Positions 6,990 to 12,894 of a DNA stretch of 12,894 nt are shown piece after piece. Origin of the DNA: B1 sp044370475. Its GTDB lineage: Bacteria > Bacteroidota > Bacteroidia > UKL13-3. The stretch is taken from the NCBI GenBank assembly GCA_044370475.1, contig JBILVK010000078.1, positions 1 through 12,894 on the forward strand. The letters run 5' to 3'. The notes under the pieces were generated by a model, which saw only the letters and a program-made list of their open reading frames with translations, ran no database searches and was not told the origin of the DNA. The position numbers and the translations under genes were made by a program. The first letter of the stretch is position 1, and every line of letters starts with the position of its first letter.

Positions 6990-8213
6990 ATGATAAAAAA
7001 AATATACTTGCTTTGCTTTGCATGGGCGCTTGTTTTACAAGTGAGTGCGCAGCGTTATTTGAAACCTACTTTTGATTCTGTGGTGGTTACACCCGATGTA
7101 AAGTATGGCTTTAACTACAATTTTAAAGGGGATAGCACTGAGCTATTTCTTGATATTTACGAACCTTATGGTGATACTGTTTTAGCAAGGCCATTGGTGG
7201 TTTTGGCGCATGGTGGTTCTTTTTTACAAGGCAGCAGAAAAGCGCAAGACATTAGTGCTTTGTGCACACGCTTAACTAAGATGGGTTATGTATGTGTTTC
7301 TATTCAATATCGTTTGGGAGTTGATGTAACCAGTGGTAAAACATTGGAGCAGGAGTTTCAGCAAGCGGTATGGCGTGGGGCACAGGATGGACGAGCAGCA
7401 GTAAGGTTTATGAACAAGAGTATTGCCAATGGTAATGCCTATAGATTGGATGCCAATCAAATTTATGGTGGCGGAATTTCTGCGGGTGGCGTATTGGGTT
7501 TGCATTTGGCTTTTTTGGATGCCCCTAGTGAGGTTGGCACGCTTGTTATAGATACCAATGTAGTTGGTGGAATTGAGGGCAATAGTGGCAATGCAGGATA
7601 TAGTTGGAAAATTAAGGGTGTTATTAATTTATGTGGTGCGCTTGCCAATGTTAATTGGATAAACAACAACAAAAATATTAGCATATGCAATATGCATGGA
7701 ACCCTTGATGCAACGGTGCCTTATAAAACGGCATACTTTAAAATTTTTGGTGCCAGTGTGGCCATTTTGCAGGGAAGTTTTAGCGTTGATTCTGCGGCTC
7801 AAAAACAGGCCATAGATACGCGCCTGCATACTTTTGTGGGAGCAGATCATGTGCCGTTTACGGGTGTTACAGCTACGCAACAAATGTATATGGATACTAC
7901 GGTAGATTATGTTGCAAGGTATTTGTATAGGCATGTTACAGGCTTAATTCCAACAGCAGTTTTAGAACAAAAGAAGTTGAGAAGTTCATTGCTTAGTTAC
8001 CCAAATCCTGCACAAACTTTGTTGCATGTAAATGGTTTTGAAGTAGGTGAAAATACTTGGAGCTTATATGATTTGCAGGGAAAATTGGTATTAAGCAAAA
8101 CCAGCAATGAACTTACCGAAACGCTTGATTTATCTGGTTTTTCTAGGGGAACTTATGTTCTCATTACTTCTTCTGGTGCTAATAGACAGCAACAAAAAAT
8201 AGTACTCAATTAA
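6990..8213 (+). CDS. Secreted alpha/beta hydrolase (esterase) with T9SS type A sorting domain
   Basis: A 407-residue exported hydrolase. The signal peptide MIKKIYLLCFAWALVLQVSAQ is followed by an alpha/beta-hydrolase domain with an HGGSF oxyanion-hole motif (74-78). The nucleophile elbow is GISAG with Ser164. The likely acid is Asp240 in HGTLDATVPY, and the likely catalytic His is His287 in GADHVPF. The arrangement resembles the carboxylesterase/feruloyl-esterase-like (BD-FAE) group; the substrate is unknown. The last 75 residues or so form a type IX secretion sorting domain: SYPNPAQTLLHV, WSLYDLQGKLV, LDLSGFSRGTYVL and a final KIVLN. The protein should therefore cross the outer membrane and be cleaved and anchored or released there. 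The ATG at 6990 was chosen over a TTG at 6969 because it begins the signal peptide. The stop codon shares one base with the Rieske start. Confidence 0.88.
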   Translation: MIKKIYLLCFAWALVLQVSAQRYLKPTFDSVVVTPDVKYGFNYNFKGDSTELFLDIYEPYGDTVLARPLVVLAHGGSFLQGSRKAQDISALCTRLTKMGYVCVSIQYRLGVDVTSGKTLEQEFQQAVWRGAQDGRAAVRFMNKSIANGNAYRLDANQIYGGGISAGGVLGLHLAFLDAPSEVGTLVIDTNVVGGIEGNSGNAGYSWKIKGVINLCGALANVNWINNNKNISICNMHGTLDATVPYKTAYFKIFGASVAILQGSFSVDSAAQKQAIDTRLHTFVGADHVPFTGVTATQQMYMDTTVDYVARYLYRHVTGLIPTAVLEQKKLRSSLLSYPNPAQTLLHVNGFEVGENTWSLYDLQGKLVLSKTSNELTETLDLSGFSRGTYVLITSSGANRQQQKIVLN

Positions 8214-8563
8214 TGGCTATTCGTTTCTATCAAATTTACGATTTTAAACGCGACGGGGCGGAGCCACAGAAGCTGCATTCGGTTCGGACCGTAGAAATAG
8301 ATAATAAGCGTATTTGTTTAGCGCGCTTACCTGAGGGCTACTTTGCCATTGACGATAAATGTCCGCACGCAGGTGCGCGTTTAGGTTTGGGCAAATGTAC
8401 AGAGGAGGGCATGGTTATTTGTCCGGTACACAGGTATCAATATGATGCGAAGACTGGGCGTGGTGCGGCGCGGCAGGGCGATTACGTGGACGCGTATCCA
8501 GTGGAGACGCGGGAGGATGGGGTGTATATTGGATTTGAGCGGAAATGGTGGCAATTTGCTTAG
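8213..8563 (+). CDS. Rieske [2Fe-2S] ferredoxin-like protein
   Basis: A 116-residue, single-domain Rieske protein with both cluster motifs intact: CPH (Cys50, His52) and CPVH (Cys70, His73). These bind a [2Fe-2S] cluster through two Cys and two His. There is no signal peptide or membrane segment, so it should be a cytosolic electron carrier, like the small ferredoxins of dioxygenases or NirD-type proteins. No oxygenase or reductase lies next to it, so its partner is unknown. The ATG overlaps the esterase stop (TAATG), implying translational coupling to a gene for an exported enzyme, an odd match of cell locations. The last third of the gene is GC-rich (42 of 60 bases at 8461-8520), unlike its neighbours. 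The stop interlocks with that of the facing gene. Confidence 0.88.
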   Translation: MAIRFYQIYDFKRDGAEPQKLHSVRTVEIDNKRICLARLPEGYFAIDDKCPHAGARLGLGKCTEEGMVICPVHRYQYDAKTGRGAARQGDYVDAYPVETREDGVYIGFERKWWQFA

Positions 8564-8952
8564 ACCCGATTGGAGAAGGTGCGTCGGTTAATGTTGAGGT
8601 TGATGGATTGATCTATGTATTGAGCGAGAATTTCGTAATTGGGTTCTGTTGGTTCTGATAAGGGGATATGTCTGATGAATTTTTGTTTGGCATCTGCTTT
8701 AAAAATTTGATGATCATCTGGCAAATGAGCCCCATTGCAAACACCTAATACAAGGTGTTTTTTTTTGTACAAAGTAAAGTAGAATAAGAGTCCGTTAAGG
8801 GTATAAAAGGGCAAGTTAAATTTGATGCACTCTTTAATTTCTGGGTTGGCATGCATAATGATTTCGCGCATGATAAAGAGCCTATTCTGCATGTGTTGAG
8901 GCAAATCGTCTATATACTCCTCTACCTTATAATATTTTTTTGTTTGAGCCAT
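8560..8952 (-). CDS. DUF1801-domain protein
   Basis: This 130-residue protein matches the DUF1801 (YdhG-like) family. It has the N-terminal pattern VEEYIDDLPQHMQNRLFIMR (10-29), then IKECIKFNLPFYTLNG, a strand FYFTLYKKKHLVLGVCNGAHL, and a C-terminal helical part with IRHIPLSE. The biochemical role of the family is poorly known; some members are described as iron-chaperone-like, which I would not transfer here. I chose the ATG at 8952 over a TTG two codons upstream. An exact -7 element ends 8 nt before that ATG. It faces the Rieske gene, and the two stop codons overlap within the four bases TTAG, with no terminator between them. Confidence 0.75.
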   Translation of the reverse strand: MAQTKKYYKVEEYIDDLPQHMQNRLFIMREIIMHANPEIKECIKFNLPFYTLNGLLFYFTLYKKKHLVLGVCNGAHLPDDHQIFKADAKQKFIRHIPLSEPTEPNYEILAQYIDQSINLNINRRTFSNRV

Positions 8953-8960
8953 TTTCAAAT

Positions 8961-8968
8961 CAAATATA
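8961..8968 (-). promoter_or_regulatory. -7 promoter element of the DUF1801 gene
   Basis: On the minus strand this reads TATATTTG, an exact TAnnTTTG match, with 8 nt between it and the ATG at 8952. The transcript leader would be only a few bases. No clear -33 TTTG is seen. Confidence 0.45.
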
Positions 8969-8992
8969 AAGATTGTGAAAGTAATATACTGG

Positions 8993-9024
8993 TTTTCATT
9001 TACAGCAAATTCTGCTTAACATTG
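8993..9024 (+). promoter_or_regulatory. Candidate promoter of kynU
   Basis: TTTT (8993-8996) and TAACATTG (9017-9024) each differ by one base from the Bacteroidota -33 (TTTG) and -7 (TAnnTTTG) elements. They are 20 nt apart, a suitable spacing. The -7 element ends 20 nt before the kynU ATG. Support is modest. Confidence 0.3.
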
Positions 9025-9044
9025 CGCCTTAGATTGTATCAAAT

Positions 9045-10301
9045 ATGAATTTTGAAAACTCATTAACGTTTGCCCAAGATCTAGATAAGCAAGATAGTTT
9101 AGCTTATTTAAGAGAAGAATTTCACCTTTTGAAAAAGGATGGAAAACCGGCCATTTATTTATGTGGTAATTCTTTGGGATTGCAACCAAAAAGAGTGAGT
9201 GCAGCCATTGAACAGGAGTTAAAAGATTGGGCAGAATTGGGAGTTGACGGACATTTTGATGGAAAGAATCCGTGGATGTATTACCATCATTTTCTCACAG
9301 AGAAGGCTGCAAAAGTGGTTGGTGCTTTGCCAAGTGAGGTGGTTATTATGAATAATTTAACCGCCAATTTACACCTCATGATGGTGAGTTTTTATAGACC
9401 TACGACACAGCGTTATAAGATTATGATGGAAGCAACAGCTTTTCCGTCTGATCAATATGCCATGGAGACCCAAGCCAGGTTTCATGGCTTAAATCCAGAT
9501 GATGCCATCATTGAATTGAAGCCCCGTGTAGACGAATATACTTTGCGTACAGAGGATATTTTGGCCGAAATTGAAAAGCATAAAGATAGCTTAGCCATCG
9601 TGATGATGGGTGGAGTAAATTACTATACTGGACAGGCATTCGACATGCAAGCAATAGCTGCTGCTGCCCATGCAGTTGGCGCGCGGGCGGGTTTTGATTT
9701 GGCACATGCTGCTGGAAATTTACATTTACAATTACATGATTGGAACATAGATTTTGCCGTTTGGTGCACGTATAAATATTTGAATTCTGGTCCGGGTGGA
9801 ACCAGTGGAGTTTTTGTACATGAGAGGCATGGAAAGAATCCAGATTTGGTGCGTTTTGCAGGCTGGTGGGGACATGATGAGAAGGAGCGTTTTTTAATGA
9901 AGAAAGGTTTTAAACCCATGGAAGGCGCGGCGGGCTGGCAATTGAGCAATGCGCAGATAATTCCCATGGCCATGCATAAGGCCTCTTTAGAATTATTTGA
10001 GGAAGCAGGCATCGAGAATTTACGTAAGAAAAGTGAAATGTTAACGGGGTATTTGGAGTATATATTGAAGGAATTTTCTTCGCATTTAACCATTATTACT
10101 CCGTCTGATCCAAAGCAAAGAGGATGTCAGTTATCTATCATAGTGAAAGAGGATGGCAAAAAATTGTTTGAGTATTTGGAGTCGCAGCAAATCATTCCAG
10201 ATTGGCGCGAGCCGGATGTAATAAGGATGAGCGCAGTACCGATGTATAATTCTTTTGAGGATGTTTTTAGGATTGGGGAAGCTTTGAAGGGGTATTATTA
10301 G
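9045..10301 (+). CDS. kynU: Kynureninase
   Basis: A cytosolic PLP enzyme (fold type I) that cleaves L-kynurenine to anthranilate or 3-hydroxykynurenine to 3-hydroxyanthranilate, plus alanine. With kmo downstream, the second reaction, leading from tryptophan to quinolinate and NAD, is the likely one. Length is 418 residues, as expected. Motifs include YLCGNSLGLQPK (38-49), FPSDQYA (133-139), FDLAHAAGN (217-225, with the PLP-ring aspartate D218) and the Schiff-base lysine K244 in TYKYLNSGPGG. GWWGHD (273-278) is also characteristic. The ATG at 9045 has no Shine-Dalgarno sequence. It is followed by a 451-nt repeat-rich gap before kmo, so the two genes may not share one transcript. Tryptophan dioxygenase and hydroxyanthranilate dioxygenase genes are not in the window. 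Confidence 0.96.
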   Translation: MNFENSLTFAQDLDKQDSLAYLREEFHLLKKDGKPAIYLCGNSLGLQPKRVSAAIEQELKDWAELGVDGHFDGKNPWMYYHHFLTEKAAKVVGALPSEVVIMNNLTANLHLMMVSFYRPTTQRYKIMMEATAFPSDQYAMETQARFHGLNPDDAIIELKPRVDEYTLRTEDILAEIEKHKDSLAIVMMGGVNYYTGQAFDMQAIAAAAHAVGARAGFDLAHAAGNLHLQLHDWNIDFAVWCTYKYLNSGPGGTSGVFVHERHGKNPDLVRFAGWWGHDEKERFLMKKGFKPMEGAAGWQLSNAQIIPMAMHKASLELFEEAGIENLRKKSEMLTGYLEYILKEFSSHLTIITPSDPKQRGCQLSIIVKEDGKKLFEYLESQQIIPDWREPDVIRMSAVPMYNSFEDVFRIGEALKGYY

Positions 10302-10317
10302 GGAGTTAGCTGAGGAA

Positions 10318-10380
10318 GGTCTTTGGTCTTTGGTCTTTGGTCGTTGGTCGTTGGTCTTTGGTCGTTGGTCGTTGGTCGTT
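10318..10380 (+). repeat. 7-bp tandem repeat, nine units
   Basis: Nine uninterrupted units of GGTCKTT run from 10318 to 10380. The only variation is T or G at the fifth base, in the order T,T,T,G,G,T,G,G,G. The array begins 17 nt after the kynU stop codon and ends in GGGGGATTTG. Confidence 0.95.
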
Positions 10381-10427
10381 GGGGGATTTGTTAATGCCTA
10401 AAGTACGTTGAATACTTTTAAGCCAAA

Positions 10428-10516
10428 ACGCAGATAATCTAGATTAAAACAGATATCGCTGATTGTATATTTAGAACCTCATAAAAAAAGACAAATCTGC
10501 GAAATCTATGAAGCAT
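10428..10516. repeat. Degenerate inverted-repeat element, copy A
   Basis: The left arm (10428-10455) starts ACGCAGATAATCTAGATT. The right arm (about 10494-10514) reads AATCTGCGAAATCTATGAAG, roughly the reverse complement built from repeated AATCTGCG-like blocks. The left arm matches copy B at 24 of 28 positions, 130 nt further on. Confidence 0.65.
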
Positions 10517-10557
10517 CAATCGCAAATCTCCAAAATCCGAGTGAAATAAAAACAAGC

Positions 10558-10636
10558 ACGCAGATTATTTAGATTTAAGCAGATAATGGTTCTATTGTCC
10601 TTTCTAAAAAGTTTAATCTGTGAATCTGTGGCGGAG
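10558..10636. repeat. Degenerate inverted-repeat element, copy B
   Basis: The left arm (10558-10585) starts ACGCAGATTATTTAGATT. The right arm (10615-10634) reads AATCTGTGAATCTGTGGCGG. The arms are imperfectly complementary through CGCAGATT/AATCTGTG blocks. It is the second tandem copy of the element at 10428. Confidence 0.65.
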
Positions 10637-10697
10637 AAAGGCAATTTGCAAAGCATGTGCATGGGTGAAATAGGCCCGACTATTTAGAAAAAATCTG

Positions 10698-10730
10698 CTT
10701 GAAAAAAGTCGAAAATTCGACTTAAATTGG
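10698..10730 (+). promoter_or_regulatory. Candidate kmo promoter with palindromic operator
   Basis: CTTG (10698-10701) and TAAATTGG (10723-10730, one mismatch to TAnnTTTG) are 21 nt apart, and the second ends 22 nt before the kmo ATG. Between them lies a perfect inverted repeat, AAGTCGAA-AA-TTCGACTT (10706-10723), filling almost all of the spacer and touching the -7 element. That is where a repressor site would be expected. Confidence 0.4.
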
Positions 10731-10752
10731 TGCCATAAAAACTGAGAAGAAA

Positions 10753-12087
10753 ATGGCTGAGAAAATTAACATCATAGGTGGAGGTTTAAGTGGTACATTA
10801 ATGGCTATCTATTTAGCCAAACGTGGATTTGAGATTAACTTATTTGAGCGCAGACCTGATATGCGTAAGAATAAAATTTCTGCAGGTAAATCTATTAATT
10901 TAGCCTTATCTACACGTGGTTTACATGCCCTTGAAAAAGTGGGTTTGGATGAAGAAATTTTAGCAGATGCGATACCCATGAGCGGTAGAATGATTCACAG
11001 TAAAACTGGGGAGTTAACTTACCAGCCTTATGGAAAAGATGGGCAGGCAATTAATTCTGTTTCGCGCGGGCGATTGAATATTAGGCTGCTAGAGTTGGCT
11101 GATGAATTTGAGAACATCACCCTACATTTTAATACCAAGTGTGTGGACCTAAATGTGGAGGAAGGTTCTGCTATTTTTGAAATGGAAGATGGTTCTAAGA
11201 AGTCGTTTTTGAGCGATAGAATTATAGGTACTGATGGTGCTTTTGCGGCTACCAGAGCCAGAATGCAGATGGGTGATAGATTTGATTACAATCAATTTTA
11301 TTTGAAGGTTGGATATAAGGAATTGGAAATTCCTGCGGGTGCCATGGGCGAATTTAAGATGGAGAAAAACGCGTTGCATATATGGCCAAGGGGCGCGTTT
11401 ATGATGATTGCTTTGCCTAATCCTGCTGGTGATTTTACGTGTACTTTGTTTGTGCCTTTTGAGGGAGAAAAGAGTTTTGATGCGGTGAAAACGCAGGCAG
11501 ATGTGCAGCAGTTTTTTGCAGAGGAATTTCCGGATGCAGTACCTTTAATGCCAACATTGTTGGAAGATTATTTTAAAAATCCTACTGCAAGTTTGGTAAC
11601 GGTGCGTTGCTACCCTTGGGTGAAGGGTGATAAATTGGCCTTGATGGGCGACGCTGCGCATGCGGTGGTTCCGTTTTATGGTCAGGGTATGAATTGCAGT
11701 TTTGAAGATGTGGTGGTAATGGATGAGTGTATAGAAAAATATGGCACTGATTGGAACAAGGTTTTTGATGAATATCAGAAATTGCGTAAGCCAAATGCGG
11801 ATGCTATATCTCAATTGGCCATTCAGAATTATACGGAGATGGCAGAGAAGGTTGGCGATAAGCATTTCTTGCACAAGAAGCACATTGAGCATGACTTGAG
11901 CGACCTGTATCCAGACAAGTTTAAATCGCAATATGAGTTAACCACATTTAGCCTAAGTCCGTATAAATATGCTTTGGATCAAGGGGAGAAAAACGACCGT
12001 TTATTGGAGAAAATTATTGCAGATGGGGCTGAGGAGAAAATTAAAGACCCAGCATATATGGACAGATTGTGGCATTTAATTGCATAG
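10753..12087 (+). CDS. kmo: Kynurenine 3-monooxygenase
   Basis: An FAD- and NADPH-dependent aromatic hydroxylase that turns L-kynurenine into 3-hydroxykynurenine, the substrate that KynU then cleaves on the way to NAD. Length is 444 residues, close to bacterial homologues (about 460). Motifs are the N-terminal dinucleotide fold IIGGGLSG (7-14), the FERRPDMRK segment (31-39), GTDGAFAATR (159-168, the DG motif) and GDAAHAVVPFYGQGMNCSFED (299-319), the second FAD-binding signature with the family's typical PFYGQGMN. The C-terminal part is helical, without the membrane anchor of eukaryotic enzymes. AGAAGAAA before the ATG could be a weak ribosome site. A 49-nt gap separates it from the downstream peptidyl-prolyl isomerase on the same strand. 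The identification is firm. Confidence 0.96.
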   Translation: MAEKINIIGGGLSGTLMAIYLAKRGFEINLFERRPDMRKNKISAGKSINLALSTRGLHALEKVGLDEEILADAIPMSGRMIHSKTGELTYQPYGKDGQAINSVSRGRLNIRLLELADEFENITLHFNTKCVDLNVEEGSAIFEMEDGSKKSFLSDRIIGTDGAFAATRARMQMGDRFDYNQFYLKVGYKELEIPAGAMGEFKMEKNALHIWPRGAFMMIALPNPAGDFTCTLFVPFEGEKSFDAVKTQADVQQFFAEEFPDAVPLMPTLLEDYFKNPTASLVTVRCYPWVKGDKLALMGDAAHAVVPFYGQGMNCSFEDVVVMDECIEKYGTDWNKVFDEYQKLRKPNADAISQLAIQNYTEMAEKVGDKHFLHKKHIEHDLSDLYPDKFKSQYELTTFSLSPYKYALDQGEKNDRLLEKIIADGAEEKIKDPAYMDRLWHLIA

Positions 12088-12136
12088 GCAATACAACCAT
12101 TTAACATTTTTAGCATCTAAGAGAAAACATGTGTAT

Positions 12137-12894
12137 ATGAAAAAAATTAGCATCGTAGTTATTTTACTTATTTCAATAGTTGGTAGTGGATTGGCTCAGA
12201 CCAAAAAACCTGCTGATCCTAAGAAAACAAGCACCAAGTCTACCAGCAAAAAGGCTGCGCCTGAACCGAAACATACTTTGGTATATGGAAATAATGTCCC
12301 CAAAGAACAACAGCAATTGGTGGAGATTAGCACGAGTTATGGGGTAATGGTTGTAAAATTATACAATGAAACTCCTTTGCACCGTGATAATTTTATTAAG
12401 TTGGTGCGTCAGGGATTCTATGATAGTTTGTTGTTTCACCGCATTATAAAATCTTTTATGATACAAGGAGGCGACCCACTTTCTAAGCATGCCGATTCTA
12501 ATGCTATGTTGGGTTCTGGAGATAACGGAAATAAAATTCCGCCAGAATTTAATGCAGAATTGTTTCATAAAAGGGGTGCTTTAGCGGCAGCTAGAGACAA
12601 TAATCCGCAAAAGATGAGTAGTGGTTGCCAATTTTATATTGTGCAAGGAAGAAGGTATTCTGCGCAAGAATTAGAGCAAATTATTAATAGTCGGAACCTG
12701 GCTAGAAAACAAGAACTGTTATACCAATGTTACCAATCAGATTCGGTGCAGGCAACGGTTAGTGCATTTCAAAACATGGGCGATAAAGAGCAAACGAGGT
12801 TGTATATGGAAAGGATTCAATTGGCTGTTGACAAAATGTATAAGGAGATGTACCCAGATGCTACGGTGATTAATGAAAATCAAGTTCAAACCTA
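12137..12894 (+). CDS. Exported cyclophilin-type peptidyl-prolyl cis-trans isomerase (3' end missing)
   Basis: The frame is open from the ATG at 12137 to the window edge (252 residues, no stop). A signal peptide (MKKISIVVILLISIVGSGLAQ) is followed by a low-complexity Lys/Ser/Thr/Pro linker (22-47) and a cyclophilin domain. The catalytic core is present: FHRIIKSFMIQGGD (100-113) with Arg102, Phe107, Met108 and Gln110, and SGCQFYIVQG (162-171) with Gln165. After that, where ordinary cyclophilins go straight into the next strand, there is a segment of about 80 residues (172-252), charged and apparently helical. The final strands of the fold, usually with a GGTPHLDG-like motif, must lie beyond the window. 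The protein probably helps fold exported proteins in the periplasm. A nearby ATG at 12129 is out of frame and stops at once. Confidence 0.88.
   Translation, partial: MKKISIVVILLISIVGSGLAQTKKPADPKKTSTKSTSKKAAPEPKHTLVYGNNVPKEQQQLVEISTSYGVMVVKLYNETPLHRDNFIKLVRQGFYDSLLFHRIIKSFMIQGGDPLSKHADSNAMLGSGDNGNKIPPEFNAELFHKRGALAAARDNNPQKMSSGCQFYIVQGRRYSAQELEQIINSRNLARKQELLYQCYQSDSVQATVSAFQNMGDKEQTRLYMERIQLAVDKMYKEMYPDATVINENQVQT

Larger units (their letters stand above)
10302..10752. other. Repeat-rich non-coding spacer between kynU and kmo
   Basis: This 451-nt stretch has no plausible gene on either strand. It holds, in order, a 7-bp tandem repeat array (10318-10380), two copies of a degenerate inverted-repeat element (10428-10516 and 10558-10636) and a palindrome within a candidate kmo promoter (10698-10730). 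I see no strong terminator for kynU in it. Confidence 0.8.

Noticed and set aside
142..6990. The 11-mer GTCTGAACCTA occurs upstream of both thiL (142-152) and the esterase gene (6980-6990), with GGTTCRGAC relatives elsewhere
   Set aside because: Dozens of shared 11-mers are expected by chance in 12.9 kb on two strands, and the two copies sit at different distances from their promoter elements. Several relatives lie inside coding sequence.
8851..9048. Small plus-strand frame with a hydrophobic stretch, ahead of kynU
   Set aside because: Most of it is antisense to the DUF1801 gene. The hydrophobic part is the complement of that gene's Lys/Tyr-rich N-terminus, and it has no promoter element.
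10318..10380. CRISPR-like array
   Set aside because: Units are 7 bp with no spacers, and no cas genes are near. It is a simple tandem repeat.
10302..10752. Insertion-sequence remnant or small RNA gene in the kynU-kmo spacer
   Set aside because: No transposase fragment, target-site duplication or terminator-bounded transcript is visible. The inverted arms are too degenerate to call an RNA gene.

Overview
The window looks like chromosomal DNA from a member of the Bacteroidota. Four signs support this. There is a PorV/PorQ-type outer-membrane protein and a secreted hydrolase with a type IX secretion (Por) C-terminal sorting domain. There is a BshA enzyme of bacillithiol synthesis. The base composition is AT-leaning, with almost no Shine-Dalgarno sequences. 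Several gene starts are preceded by the Bacteroidota -7 promoter element TAnnTTTG. I cannot place it below phylum from sequence alone. Most genes are housekeeping. I found no phage, transposon, tRNA/rRNA or CRISPR array.

Layout. 1-126: the tail of an unidentified gene. 175-1209: thiL (thiamine-phosphate kinase) behind the clearest promoter in the window. 1272-3517: a PorV/PorQ-family beta-barrel overlapping a beta-propeller lipoprotein by 13 nt, a likely cell-envelope pair. 3762-4910: bshA, ended by a strong two-way hairpin terminator that also ends the facing gene. 4966-5184 (minus): a small acyl-carrier-protein-like gene whose phosphopantetheine serine position is alanine. 5258-6940: purK and a PaiA-like GNAT acetyltransferase, 3 nt apart. 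6990-8563: a T9SS-sorted alpha/beta hydrolase and a Rieske [2Fe-2S] protein sharing one base (TAATG). 8560-8952 (minus): a DUF1801 protein whose stop codon interlocks with the Rieske stop. 9045-12087: kynureninase (kynU) and kynurenine 3-monooxygenase (kmo), two steps of tryptophan-to-NAD synthesis, separated by a 451-nt repeat-rich spacer. 12137-12894: a cyclophilin-type peptidyl-prolyl isomerase cut by the window edge.

How the parts relate. kynU and kmo act in one pathway, kmo upstream of kynU. The PorV-like barrel, the lipoprotein and the sorted esterase all belong to the envelope/secretion theme but lie in different transcription units. thiL, bshA and purK are independent cofactor, thiol and purine genes.

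No clear new multi-gene system is visible. The parts most worth a second look are the serine-less ACP-like protein, and the kynU-kmo spacer. That spacer holds nine 7-bp tandem repeats, two tandem copies of a degenerate inverted-repeat element, and a palindrome placed like an operator in front of kmo.
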